A stretch of 41,586 nt of DNA from Roseovarius sp. UBA6167. GTDB lineage: Bacteria > Pseudomonadota > Alphaproteobacteria > Rhodobacterales > Rhodobacteraceae. The stretch covers positions 1-41,586 of the forward strand of contig DIUD01000007.1 in the NCBI GenBank assembly GCA_002428225.1, in the 5' to 3' direction. The notes under the pieces were generated by a model. The model worked only from the letters and a program-made list of their open reading frames with translations. It was not told where the DNA came from and made no database searches. Numbering within the stretch: position 1 is the first letter of the stretch; each line of letters opens with the position of its first letter. Positions 8,915 to 17,027 of this stretch are shown here, piece by piece. The position numbers were made by a program, and so were the translations under genes.

Positions 8915-11058
8915 GGCGCGTCTCCGCCGGAACCTAACTGTGTCCGTGCAACCAACGCATCTAGCGCCACAAATCGCCCGGCCCGGTCCGCAACGAGCGG
9001 GTTTATCTCGATCTCGGCCAGCGTTTCGTCGCGCAGGTAGAGATCACACAGCTCCTTCACGGTGCGCGCCAGCGCGGCGACATCACAGGACGGCGCCCCG
9101 CGAAAGCCCGCCAGCAGCGGCGCCGCGCGCAGCGACCGGATCAGATCCTCGATCTGCGCGGCGTCAAGCGGAAGGAAGGCGCGCGCCACGTCGGGCTCGA
9201 GCTCGACCGTCACCCCGCCGCGCCCCAGCACAAGCATCGGGCCGAAGACCGGATCGCAGCGCAGGCCGACGATGAACTCGTGATCGAAGGGGATCATTTC
9301 CTCGACCAGAACCCCCTCGACGGGGACGCCACGGGCGCTCGCGGCGCTGATCATCGCGCGCGCCGCCTCGCTCGCCGCCGCAAGGCTCTCAAGGCCAAGC
9401 GCGATCCCCCCGCTGCCGCTCTTGTGGAGCATCGCGGAGCTTTGCAGCTTTACCGCAAAAGGCCCGGAGAGCGCGGCCCCGGCCGCGGTCAGTTCGCCGG
9501 GATCGCTCACGAATATACCAGCGGGGCGCGCGAGCGATGTCTCGCCGCAGAGCAGATCCTTGCTGCGATGCTCCACCGCGAAGGCGCCCGTCGGTCGCCC
9601 CCCCTGGCGGACCGGCGGTGCCTGGGGTGGCACCGGGCCGTTCCAGCCGGTGCCAAGCCGGAATTGCCCGGCCAGGGCGCGCGCGGCATCGCCGATCTCG
9701 CCATAAACGGGAATGCCACGCTCACGGACCTTCTGCACCGCCTCTTCCGGCGCCGCCTGCCAGGTCAGCGCGCAGGGCATGTCACGCGGCAACTCGCTGA
9801 CCAGCGCATCGGCCAGTTCCTCGGCGATCTGGCTAAGCCCGCCCATGAACAGCAACAGACCGTCGTATCCGGTGCCGTCGCTGATGATCTTGAGAACCTC
9901 GCGCAACATCGTCTTGTGCATCACGATCTGCGCGGTGAGGTCGATCGGGTTCTGCGGCGTTGCAAATCCCGGAAGGATCTCCGCCAGCCGCGCCTTGGTT
10001 TCAGGGGTAAAGTCGGGAACGTCCAGCCCCTCGCCGATCGCGGCATCGGTCATCAGGACGCCGGCGCCACCCGACACCGAAATCACCGCCACCCGCTGCC
10101 CGGGCGAGCGCGGCTGCGTCAGCAGGATCGCGGCCTGGTTGGCCATGTCGGTCAGGCTTTCGGCGCGCCAGATGTTATACTGTCGGAATATCGCGTCATA
10201 GGCTTCGTCCTCGCCCGCCAGCGCGCCGGTATGCGAGGCAGCCGCCGTCGCGCCCTGACGGCTGCGACCGGCCTTCAGCGCCAGCACCGGCTTGCGCCGC
10301 TCGAAGGCCTTACGCGCGGCGGCGCGAAAGGCGGCACCGTCGCGCACCCCCTCGATATAGAGCCCGATCACTTCGGTCTCGTCGTCTTCGACCAGGTAAT
10401 CCAGACAGGCGGCCAGATCGACATCCGCCTCGTTTCCGGTGGAAATCCAAGAGCTTACGCCAAGCCCCGCCTTCATCGCCATGTCGAGCCAGTAGGTGCC
10501 CAGGGCACCGCTCTGGGTGACGAAACCGTAGTTGCCCCCCGGCAGGCTTCGCCCTCCCATCACGACCGTTGACGATGCCAGCATCCTGCGGTTGCCGTTC
10601 ATCACGCCCAGACAGTTCGGGCCGATCATCGGGATGCCCGCCTCCTGCACGATCCGGGCGATCTCGGCCTGTCGCGCGGCACCTTCGGGCCCGGTTTCCG
10701 AGAACCCCGAGGCAAAGACCACAACCCCTCCGACGCCGCACTCACACGCCAGCCGCAACTGATCGGGCACGTCGTCGGCGGACACCGACAGGATCACCAG
10801 ATCGACATCACCGTCGATCTTGTCGAGCGAAGGTTGGCAATCGAGGCCCTGGATCGTCGCCCTGCCCGGATTGACCGGATAGACCTTGCCGGGAAAATCG
10901 TTGTGCAGAAGCGCGTTCACCACGCGGCCGCCCGGCTTGCGCAGATCGTCAGAGGCGCCCACAATGGCCACGCTGCGCGCGTTGAGTATCCGATCCAACC
11001 GGCCGGCGCCGGACGGATCAACGGCACGTCCCGCGCCGGGCTTGCCCTTGTGCTTCAT
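8911..11058 (-). CDS. ADP-forming acyl-CoA synthetase (acetyl-CoA synthetase/NDP-forming acyl-CoA ligase family)
   Basis: Interconverts acyl-CoA + ADP + Pi with acid + CoA + ATP through a phosphohistidine. The 715-residue protein is the fused form. It has an N-terminal CoA-binding domain (RSVAIVGASD, 29-37; GPNCLGVMNG, 146-155), a succinyl-CoA synthetase-like ligase domain (YGFVTQSGALG, 177-187; the phosphohistidine loop AAASHTGALAG, His 276), and a C-terminal ATP-grasp domain (FAVKLQSSAMLHKSGSGGIA, then HEFIVGLRCDPVFGPMLVLG). Bacterial homologues include acetate, pimeloyl and feruloyl-type CoA ligases, so the substrate cannot be named. It may activate the imported acid or recover ATP from an acyl-CoA product. 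ATGA overlaps link it to the hotdog gene upstream and to dctQ downstream. Confidence 0.87.
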   Translation of the reverse strand: MKHKGKPGAGRAVDPSGAGRLDRILNARSVAIVGASDDLRKPGGRVVNALLHNDFPGKVYPVNPGRATIQGLDCQPSLDKIDGDVDLVILSVSADDVPDQLRLACECGVGGVVVFASGFSETGPEGAARQAEIARIVQEAGIPMIGPNCLGVMNGNRRMLASSTVVMGGRSLPGGNYGFVTQSGALGTYWLDMAMKAGLGVSSWISTGNEADVDLAACLDYLVEDDETEVIGLYIEGVRDGAAFRAAARKAFERRKPVLALKAGRSRQGATAAASHTGALAGEDEAYDAIFRQYNIWRAESLTDMANQAAILLTQPRSPGQRVAVISVSGGAGVLMTDAAIGEGLDVPDFTPETKARLAEILPGFATPQNPIDLTAQIVMHKTMLREVLKIISDGTGYDGLLLFMGGLSQIAEELADALVSELPRDMPCALTWQAAPEEAVQKVRERGIPVYGEIGDAARALAGQFRLGTGWNGPVPPQAPPVRQGGRPTGAFAVEHRSKDLLCGETSLARPAGIFVSDPGELTAAGAALSGPFAVKLQSSAMLHKSGSGGIALGLESLAAASEAARAMISAASARGVPVEGVLVEEMIPFDHEFIVGLRCDPVFGPMLVLGRGGVTVELEPDVARAFLPLDAAQIEDLIRSLRAAPLLAGFRGAPSCDVAALARTVKELCDLYLRDETLAEIEINPLVADRAGRFVALDALVARTQLGSGGDAP

Positions 11059-11426
11059 CGCGATACTGTGGCCGTTCCGGTGATGACCGGCTCATCCTTC
11101 TGGTTGCGCACCCAGACCTCATAGGTGCCGGGCGCGCCCTCCTGCGCGATGCCGCCACCGGTTACGGTGTCGTTCTCGCGCACGGGCCGCACGAAGCGGA
11201 TATTCAACCGCGTGCCCGCCACAGCCTCGTTTCCGAGCGACCTGCGCAGCGACTGCCAGATGAGGTTCAGCGACATGGTGCCGTGGGCGATGATGCCCTT
11301 CATCTCGGTCTTTTCGGCGAATTCCCGATCGACATGGATCGGGTTGTAATCGTCGGTGAGGTCAGCATAGGCCATGATCGTCGGCATGGTGACGTTCAGG
11401 CTCACGGGTTCCAGGTTTTTCGGCAT
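11055..11426 (-). CDS. MaoC-like (R)-specific enoyl-CoA hydratase subunit, hotdog fold
   Basis: A 123-residue hotdog protein of the hydratase-2 (MaoC/ChsH1) type that would add water to a 2-enoyl-CoA. The catalytic dyad motif is present as DYNPIHVD (D26 and H31), and the overhanging segment GIIAHGTMSLNLIWQSL follows as usual. The ATG at 11426 is preceded by GGGAGG at good spacing; an open frame continues upstream but overlaps the neighbouring gene and is not convincing. The neighbour at 11447-11830 encodes a second hotdog protein without the dyad. Together they resemble the ChsH1-ChsH2 heteromer, in which one subunit is catalytic and the other binds substrate (comparison from family knowledge, not tested here). 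Confidence 0.82.
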   Translation of the reverse strand: MPKNLEPVSLNVTMPTIMAYADLTDDYNPIHVDREFAEKTEMKGIIAHGTMSLNLIWQSLRRSLGNEAVAGTRLNIRFVRPVRENDTVTGGGIAQEGAPGTYEVWVRNQKDEPVITGTATVSR

Positions 11427-11446
11427 CTCGGTTCCTCCCTGCCTTC

Positions 11447-11830
11447 TCAGGCCGCTACAAGGGTCGTCATCACGCCGGTAAAGACGACATCGCCCTTGCC
11501 GTCGCGCGTGGTGTAGGTGCTTTCCACCCATTTGCGACCCTTGCGGATTTCCTTGTTCGTGCATTCCACCTCGGTGGTCAGCGTCTCTCCAACCTTCGGC
11601 AGGCGGTGCAGCTCGAAGACCTGGCTGCCATGCACGTTGCCCTTGGGGCGCGGCGTTATGCAGGCCATGTAACACTGGATCTGGATCATCGCCGTCATGC
11701 CCGGCGGCATCAGATCGCCGTTGTCGTCATCGGGATAGACTGCAAGCCATTTGGCGATCCGGTCGCGATCCACGGTGAAGGTATCGCTGCCGTAGTTTTT
11801 CCCAACCTCGAAGTGATCGTATGTGAACAT
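11447..11830 (-). CDS. Non-catalytic MaoC-like hotdog protein (FAS1-type dehydratase N-domain / ChsH2 N-domain-like)
   Basis: A 127-residue hotdog protein. It starts MFTYDHFEVGKNYGSDTFTV and contains PPGMTAMIQIQC and GNVHGSQVFELHRLPKVGETL, the pattern of the N-terminal domain of FAS1-like dehydratases and of ChsH2. The Asp-x4-His hydratase dyad is absent, so it probably supports the catalytic partner encoded directly downstream (20-nt gap). The start at 11830 has GGGGG upstream. It lies 2 nt behind the DUF35 gene. In actinobacterial ChsH2 this domain and a DUF35 domain are fused in one chain; here they are separate adjacent genes. No function is proved. Confidence 0.75.
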   Translation of the reverse strand: MFTYDHFEVGKNYGSDTFTVDRDRIAKWLAVYPDDDNGDLMPPGMTAMIQIQCYMACITPRPKGNVHGSQVFELHRLPKVGETLTTEVECTNKEIRKGRKWVESTYTTRDGKGDVVFTGVMTTLVAA

Positions 11831-11832
11831 TC

Positions 11833-12222
11833 TTACCCCCCGATTTCGACCTGCGGGATCGTCTGATCGCCGCGTTTTTCGTAAATGACACGCACCCGTG
11901 TGCCGATCGCGGCCTCGCCGCCGCGCACATTGGCCATGAAGCGGAATCCCTCATCCATATCGACAAGCGCAACCTGATAGGGACTGTCCTCCTTGAAAGC
12001 CGCGCTCGGCCCCCGATAGACGGTCGTCACGCTGTGCACGGTGCCCTGTCCGGCGGAAACCTCCCAGCTCAGGGTGCGGCCCTGACAATGAGAACAGACG
12101 GCGCGGGGATAGAACTGCACCTTGCCGCAACCGCCGCAACGCTGAAAGCGGAATTCATGTGCGGCGCAGCCCTCCCAGAACGGTGCGGAATCCGCATTGG
12201 GACGCGGAACGGGTTTTTCCAT
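11833..12222 (-). CDS. DUF35 OB-fold protein with Zn-ribbon (acyl-CoA-associated)
   Basis: A 129-residue protein with an N-terminal rubredoxin-like zinc ribbon, CGGC at C29/C32 and CSHC at C43/C46, followed by an OB-fold. The OB-fold includes GTVHSVTTVYRG, SPYQVALVDMDEGFRFMANV and a VRVIYEKRGD strand. DUF35 proteins are partners of thiolase-like enzymes; in steroid side-chain breakdown the DUF35 domain of ChsH2 activates the aldolase Ltp2. Here the gene sits 3 nt behind the thiolase-like gene and 2 nt before the hotdog gene, and its ribosome-binding site GGGGAGG overlaps the end of the thiolase gene. Partnership with the protein encoded at 12226-13374 is therefore a strong inference. Confidence 0.87.
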   Translation of the reverse strand: MEKPVPRPNADSAPFWEGCAAHEFRFQRCGGCGKVQFYPRAVCSHCQGRTLSWEVSAGQGTVHSVTTVYRGPSAAFKEDSPYQVALVDMDEGFRFMANVRGGEAAIGTRVRVIYEKRGDQTIPQVEIGG

Positions 12223-12225
12223 CTG

Positions 12226-13374
12226 TCAGGCCCTCCCCAGAACAACGGAACAGTGAGCGGACAATATGCCGCCATCACCATGGACAAGGGCGAGTTCGGC
12301 ACCCTCCACCTGTCGGCCGGAGGCCGCGCCGCGCAACTGCTCGACCGCCTCGACCACATGGAACATGCCGCCTGCGGCGCCGGAGTGCCCGTATGACAGA
12401 AGCCCGCCATGGGTATTGCAGGGCAGTTTGCCCCCGATTTTCAGATCGCCTGCGGCGGCGGCCACACCAGCCTCACCGCGCTCGAAGAATCCCATGGATT
12501 CCAGTTCGGCGAGAAGCGTGATGGTGAAACTGTCGTAAATCTCGACCACGTCGATATCCGACGGCTTGAGCCCTGCCCGGCCCAACGCATCCGCGGCGGA
12601 CCGCTTGCAGCCGTATTCGGTCAGCGAGGGCGCGGCGACGATGTATTCGTGCGTGTGCCCCTGCCCGGTGCCAAGAACGTCGATCCGCGGTTGCGGAAGG
12701 TCGGCGGCCGCATCCGCGGCGCTCACCACGACCGCCGCGCCGCCGTCCGATATCAGGCAGCAGTCAAGCAGGTGCAGCGGCGTGGCGATGAAACGCGAGT
12801 TCATCACGTCGTCCACCGTGATCGGCGTCCTCATATGCGCCTTGGGATTGAGCGCGGCATGTTCCCGATGGGTCACCGCGATCGCGGCGAGCTGTTCCGA
12901 GGTGACGCCGAATTCCGACATGTAACGCTGCGCCACGAGCGCATAGGCTGCGGGGATGGTCATGCCGTAGGGTTGCTCGTATTGCTGGTTGCCAACCTCG
13001 GCCAGGGCCTGGACTGCATTGCCGCGCATTCCGCTGAGGCGGTTGTCGCCGGTCACGACCAGCACATGGCGACAATATCCCGCCTCGACCAGCGCCGCCG
13101 CCTGCATCACCAGCATACAGGCCGTGACCCCACCCATCGAGACCGCCGAGGCGTAGGCCGGCTGCATCCCGACATATTCGGCAAAGACCGAGGCCAGCAT
13201 CAGATGCGGTTCGGTGAACGAATAGGCGCAAAGAAGGCCGTCGACATCGGCCACCGCCAGCCCCGCATCGGCAAGCGCGCCAAGCCCCGCCTCGGTATGA
13301 AGCGACATGCAGGTGGCCCCCTGCAGATCCCCGACCTTTGTGCTGTATGCCCCTGTGATGGCAGCCTTCTTCAT
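12226..13374 (-). CDS. Thiolase-like protein of the SCP2/Ltp2 group, candidate acyl-CoA aldolase
   Basis: A 382-residue member of the thiolase superfamily of the lipid-transfer (SCP2-thiolase, Ltp) type. Neither catalytic cysteine of true thiolases is in place: the nucleophile loop reads AVSMGGVTAC (77-86) with Gly at the expected Cys position, and the C-terminal CxGG motif reads HGDGG (365-369). Tyrosines lie in EIYDSFT (Y280) and in LLSYGHSG (Y328, H330), where Ltp2-type aldolases use tyrosines. I infer retro-aldol cleavage of a 3-hydroxyacyl-CoA with the adjacent DUF35 protein rather than Claisen thiolysis. The ATG at 13374 overlaps the upstream crotonase stop (ATGA); a longer reading frame is open but runs over that gene. 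The substrate is unknown. Confidence 0.82.
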   Translation of the reverse strand: MKKAAITGAYSTKVGDLQGATCMSLHTEAGLGALADAGLAVADVDGLLCAYSFTEPHLMLASVFAEYVGMQPAYASAVSMGGVTACMLVMQAAALVEAGYCRHVLVVTGDNRLSGMRGNAVQALAEVGNQQYEQPYGMTIPAAYALVAQRYMSEFGVTSEQLAAIAVTHREHAALNPKAHMRTPITVDDVMNSRFIATPLHLLDCCLISDGGAAVVVSAADAAADLPQPRIDVLGTGQGHTHEYIVAAPSLTEYGCKRSAADALGRAGLKPSDIDVVEIYDSFTITLLAELESMGFFERGEAGVAAAAGDLKIGGKLPCNTHGGLLSYGHSGAAGGMFHVVEAVEQLRGAASGRQVEGAELALVHGDGGILSAHCSVVLGRA

Positions 13375-14222
13375 GCGCTTTCCTCTCTCTTGTTCATGCG
13401 TTCCCAGTCGAAAAGCGCCGGCTTCTTGTCGAGGAAGCGCTGAACCGCCTCCTTGTGATAGGCGCTGTCCATGCACAGGGCCTGGGCCATCGCCTCGAGT
13501 TCGGCCATCGCGCGCTGATCGAGATGGAAGGACTGGTTGAGAATGTTCTTGGCCAGTCCGATCGCCAGGGTCGAGGCGTTGCAGAACCGGCGGGCAAGCG
13601 CGAAGGCCGCATCCAGAAGCTGATCGGGCGCATGGACGCTGTGGACGATCCCCATATCCCTTGCCTCGTCGGCGCGCAGGGTCCGGCCCGAAAAGACCAG
13701 TTCCTTGGCGCGCTGAAGACCCACGAGGCGCGGAAGCAGATACATGCCGGCCAGATCGGGAACCAGCCCGATGCGCCCGAAAACCTGACAAAAGCGCGCC
13801 GTGTCGCTGGCCAGGATGAAGTCCGCGGCAAGCGCGAGGTTCATCCCACCTCCGAAGGCGGGGCCGTCCACCGCCGCGATCACGGGTTTTTCCATGTTCA
13901 CCAGGCTGGGTAACCACACATGCAGGTCGGCTATACGCTTGTATGACTGCGCCGAGCTGCGCTTTTCGCTAAGTCCCTGCATGTCGCCGCCGGCACAAAA
14001 CACCCCGCCCGCGCCGGTCAGGATCACCGCGCGCGCGCGCTCGTCGTCGCGGATTTCGGCCACCAGTTCGGCCAGTTCCCGGCGCATCGGAACGTCCAGG
14101 GCGTTTCGTGCTTCGGGGCGGTTCAAGGTGACGATGGCGACCTCGTCGCGCAGCTCATAGCTAATCGTTTCCAGGTCGCGCCGCAATCCGTCGGCCGCCC
14201 GCGCAGGGCTGTCATTGCTCAT
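13371..14222 (-). CDS. Enoyl-CoA hydratase/isomerase (crotonase) family protein, PaaG-like
   Basis: First gene of the nine-gene minus-strand operon. The 283-residue crotonase has the oxyanion-hole elements FCAGGDMQGL and FGGGMNLALAADFILA. In place of the PEI motif of classical hydratases it has CQVFGRIGLVPDLAGMYLLP, where the PD resembles the catalytic Asp region of PaaG-type enoyl-CoA isomerases. This stretch is nearly the same in the crotonase at 19037-19711, so the two are paralogues. The start at 14222 is supported by GGGAGGAGAG upstream; the first 35 residues precede the crotonase fold. Its reaction (hydration, isomerisation or ring chemistry) cannot be decided. A candidate TetR operator lies 72 nt upstream. 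Confidence 0.85.
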   Translation of the reverse strand: MSNDSPARAADGLRRDLETISYELRDEVAIVTLNRPEARNALDVPMRRELAELVAEIRDDERARAVILTGAGGVFCAGGDMQGLSEKRSSAQSYKRIADLHVWLPSLVNMEKPVIAAVDGPAFGGGMNLALAADFILASDTARFCQVFGRIGLVPDLAGMYLLPRLVGLQRAKELVFSGRTLRADEARDMGIVHSVHAPDQLLDAAFALARRFCNASTLAIGLAKNILNQSFHLDQRAMAELEAMAQALCMDSAYHKEAVQRFLDKKPALFDWERMNKREESA

Positions 14223-14293
14223 GCTATCACTCTCCTCCCGTCCGCGTCTGCCAGCACACGCACCGCCGTGCAAAAACTACGCCGTACAAAAAC

Positions 14294-14305
14294 TACCATT
14301 TGGTA
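14294..14305. promoter_or_regulatory. Candidate TetR operator site 1
   Basis: TACCATTTGGTA, an inverted repeat of TACC with a 4-bp spacer, flanked by AAAAC and TTTT. It lies 72 nt upstream of the start of the first minus-strand catabolic operon. The same half-sites recur at 14428, 21177 and, with one change, 20988. Confidence 0.55.
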
Positions 14306-14427
14306 TTTTAGGGTTCTTGGTAGTAGTCCGCGCCTCGGTCTGTCAATCGGAAATCCAGCGGCATCCCCGGAGCATCACGGATATGGAAACGTAGCGCTCG
14401 TCACGGCAGCCGCTATTGACCGGAAAA

Positions 14428-14439
14428 TACCGCATGGTA
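14428..14439. promoter_or_regulatory. Candidate TetR operator site 2
   Basis: TACCGCATGGTA, same half-sites and spacing as site 1, located 96 nt upstream of the acyl-CoA ligase start. With site 1 it brackets the divergent promoter region. Confidence 0.5.
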
Positions 14440-14534
14440 GAAATAAAGGTTATCGAGAAACCGATGTCATGAACTTCATCGGTCGGTTATCGTCACGCGG
14501 AAATTGCCTGCCCGGCGACCGAGGGAGAACCACC

Positions 14535-16187
14535 ATGCAAGATCAGGATCCGGCACGGCTTTGCCTGGGAGACGTCCTTCGCCGAATCGCGTCCGCAATG
14601 CCCGACGCCGACTTCCTCGTGACCGAGGCGGAGAGGATAAGTTTTGCCCGCCTCGATGACGAGGTCGATCGCGTGGCGGACGGTCTTCTCGCCGCGGGAT
14701 TTGTCAAGGGCGACCATGTGGCGCTCTGGGTCGCGAATAGCGCCGACTGGGTGCGGATGCTCTTTGCCGCCGCGCGGATAGGGATGATCGTGATCCCGAT
14801 CAACACGCGCTACAAGTCGAGCGAACTGGAATACATTCTTCGCCAGTCCGACGCCCGCGCCCTGCTGATGATGGACAACTGCTGGGGCATCGACTATCCA
14901 GAGCTTCTGTCCAACGTGATCCCCGACCTGGCCAGTCAGCGACCGGGAGATATCCGCTCCGACGCCCTGCCCGAACTTCGGGCGATCTTTTCCTGGGGCG
15001 ACACGACACCCCCCGGCGCGATCGCCATGAACTCGCTGCTGCAAACGCCGGCCAACCGCGAACGCGTTCGTACCGCCGCCGAGGCCGTGCAGCCCGGGGA
15101 TCCGGTGCTGATCTGTTACACCTCGGGCACCACCGGGCGGCCGAAAGGGGCGATACATTCCCATGCAGTCGTCCGGCAGTCGATGAATGTCGCGCGCGCC
15201 ATGGGCATGAAGACCGGCGATGCCGTTCTGGGCCACATGCCTTTTTACCATGTGGCCGGGTTGTTCATGGGCATTCTGCCGGCGGCTGTTCATGGAATGA
15301 TCCTCATCGTGATGCGCGACTGGAGCGCCGATCATGCGCTGGATCTCGTCGAGGCCGAGAAGATCGCGCATTTCGGCGGGATACCCACCCACTTCCTCGA
15401 TTGCTTCGATGCCCAGGAGAAACGCCCGCGCGATCTCGCCTCGGTGCGCGCCGCATGGATCGGGGGCGCTGCGGTCAGTCCCGAGGTAGTGCGCCGGGCG
15501 CGTGCGGTCTTCTCGACGCCGCATGTCCTGGCCTCCTACGGGATGACGGAAACCACGATCTCGACGACCTTCACGCGCCATGACGATCCGCCCGAGATCG
15601 CCGAAAGCAATACAGGCAAGTTGAGCGGAGACTTTGAGGCAAGGATCGTCGATCCTCTCAGCGGCGCGACGCTTGGCCCCGGTGAGACAGGCGAACTTCA
15701 GGTGCGCGGCCACATTGTCACGATGGGATATTACAAGAACCCGGAGGCGACCCGGGACGCCATCACCCCCGACGGCTGGTTTCGCACGGGAGATCTCGGC
15801 GTGTTCGACGAAGGCGGCTATCTGAAGATCACCGGGCGCATCAAGGAGATGTTCATCGTGGGCGGTTCAAATACCTATCCCGCCGAGATCGAGGCGCATC
15901 TCGAAACGCACCCCGCGATTCGCCAGGCGCTGGTGGTGGGGGTGCCGCACGAACGGCTCGGCCAGGTGGGATACGCCTTCATTCGTCGCGCGGAGGATGC
16001 CGGACCGCTCGACCAGGATGCAGTGATCGCCCATTGCCGGGGTGCCATCGCGGATTACAAGGTGCCGCGATATGTGCGCTTTGTCGATGCTTTCCCAATG
16101 ACCGAAAGCGGCAAGATACAGAGGCATGTGCTCGTCTCTCGGGCGGAGGCGGACATCGCAGGGGCAAAGGCCACGGCTTCCGGCTGA
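14535..16187 (+). CDS. AMP-forming acyl-CoA ligase (FadD-like)
   Basis: Activates a carboxylic acid with ATP and CoA through an acyl-AMP. The 550-residue protein has the ANL superfamily motifs in order: P-loop YTSGTTGRPKG (195-205), the MPFYHVAG acyl-site segment, YGMTETT, the hinge region DGWFRTGDLG, GRIKEMFIVGGSNTYPAEIE, and the C-terminal lysine in ESGKIQRHV (about K527). It is a medium or long-chain/aryl-type ligase by overall pattern; the substrate is unknown. The ATG at 14535 is preceded by GAGGGAG; the reading frame is open upstream to 14268, but that part is non-conserved and covers the promoter region. Transcribed away from the nine-gene operon and convergent with tetR, ending 15 nt from it. 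Probably the entry enzyme of the island's pathway. Confidence 0.92.
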   Translation: MQDQDPARLCLGDVLRRIASAMPDADFLVTEAERISFARLDDEVDRVADGLLAAGFVKGDHVALWVANSADWVRMLFAAARIGMIVIPINTRYKSSELEYILRQSDARALLMMDNCWGIDYPELLSNVIPDLASQRPGDIRSDALPELRAIFSWGDTTPPGAIAMNSLLQTPANRERVRTAAEAVQPGDPVLICYTSGTTGRPKGAIHSHAVVRQSMNVARAMGMKTGDAVLGHMPFYHVAGLFMGILPAAVHGMILIVMRDWSADHALDLVEAEKIAHFGGIPTHFLDCFDAQEKRPRDLASVRAAWIGGAAVSPEVVRRARAVFSTPHVLASYGMTETTISTTFTRHDDPPEIAESNTGKLSGDFEARIVDPLSGATLGPGETGELQVRGHIVTMGYYKNPEATRDAITPDGWFRTGDLGVFDEGGYLKITGRIKEMFIVGGSNTYPAEIEAHLETHPAIRQALVVGVPHERLGQVGYAFIRRAEDAGPLDQDAVIAHCRGAIADYKVPRYVRFVDAFPMTESGKIQRHVLVSRAEADIAGAKATASG

Positions 16188-16202
16188 TCTTGCCCGATCT
16201 GC

Positions 16203-16919
16203 CTAGACGGCCTGGTCGGGCCGACGTCTGGCGTCCACCATGTTCAGCGCCAGATCGGCAAACAGCCGCGCCACGTCTTCGAGCGTGAGGCGGGCGTCGG
16301 GCCGATACCAGGTGAAGATCCAGCAAATCATCCCGGCAATGGCGCGTACCGTTACCGGCACGTCGGCTATGCGGAAATCGCCCGTTTCGACGCCTTTGCG
16401 CAGAAGCTCCTCAAGGCGCTCGTCGAACTTGCGGCGCCGCTCGATCACATAGCGGCGCACGTCGGGCGAAAGGTTGAGCTCTTCGCGAAAGAAAACGGAA
16501 ACGTAGTTCTGGTTTTTGCCCTGCACCCAGGCAAAGCGGCGAACGAACCGGTAAAGCGATTCCGATGCGGGAATCTCCTCGGAAAAAACCTCGTCCATGA
16601 CCAGATGCGGCAGGTCGATCGTGGCGATGCAGATCTGTTCCAGGATATCCTGCTTGTTCTTCATGTAATAGTAGATAAAGGGCTTGGTCACACCGATCAT
16701 CGCCGCCAGTTCGCTGACCGACGCCCCGCTATACCCCTTCTGGCTGAACAGTTCGGCGGCAACGCTCAGGATGCGCTCGCGGCGATAGAGATGCAGTTCC
16801 TCGCGGATCGAACCGCCGCCGCCTTCCGCCCTGACATCGGGTGCCGAAGGAAGTTTCGTTCCTTCGTCAGGATCAGTTTCCCTGAGCTTCATGATCGACG
16901 GAATGTTTCGCTCCGACAT
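16203..16919 (-). CDS. TetR/AcrR-family transcriptional regulator
   Basis: A 238-residue repressor-type protein. The DNA-binding helix-turn-helix spans about residues 47-92 (RERILSVAAELFSQKGYSG, then VSELAAMIGVTKPFIYYYMKNK). The C-terminal ligand domain contains YVSVFFREELNLSPDVRRYV and MICWIFTWYRPD. An N-terminal extension of about 45 residues, longer than usual, precedes the HTH; the start at 16919 has AGGGG upstream. It is the last gene of the DctP-crotonase-crotonase-ACAD operon. I infer that it controls both operons of the island through the TACC-N4-GGTA sites, with an acyl-CoA or the imported acid as ligand. Regulators of this type (FadR, KstR-like) commonly respond to acyl-CoA. No such site is seen directly before its own gene. 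Confidence 0.9.
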   Translation of the reverse strand: MSERNIPSIMKLRETDPDEGTKLPSAPDVRAEGGGGSIREELHLYRRERILSVAAELFSQKGYSGASVSELAAMIGVTKPFIYYYMKNKQDILEQICIATIDLPHLVMDEVFSEEIPASESLYRFVRRFAWVQGKNQNYVSVFFREELNLSPDVRRYVIERRRKFDERLEELLRKGVETGDFRIADVPVTVRAIAGMICWIFTWYRPDARLTLEDVARLFADLALNMVDARRRPDQAV

Positions 16920-17027
16920 GGTCACCCCTGTGATGCCTCCCTTGCGCGTGCCAGGCCCGGATACACCGCGGGCCGCAATATGCCCATGCATCACGAGAAG
17001 CAACCCGCATACTGCCGGGGCGGCGCA

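Larger units (their letters stand above)
14223..14534. promoter_or_regulatory. Divergent promoter region of the first catabolic operon and the acyl-CoA ligase gene
   Basis: The 312-bp gap between the crotonase gene (minus) and the AMP-forming ligase gene (plus) must hold both promoters. It is locally richer in A+T, for example around 14285-14315, and contains two TACC-N4-GGTA inverted repeats (listed separately) and repeated ACAAAAACTAC/GTACAAAAACTAC-like sequence near 14275-14296. No clear -35/-10 pair was fixed. Confidence 0.6.

Noticed and set aside
12226..13917. Longer version of the thiolase-like protein starting near 13917
   Set aside because: The extra 180 residues overlap the crotonase gene out of frame and are Arg/Gly-rich; the ATG at 13374 overlaps the upstream stop and fits the family start.
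13371..14222. Calling the crotonases classical enoyl-CoA hydratases
   Set aside because: Neither PaaG-like copy has the PEI glutamate, and the third lacks the other glutamate; the family name is safe but the hydratase reaction is not.
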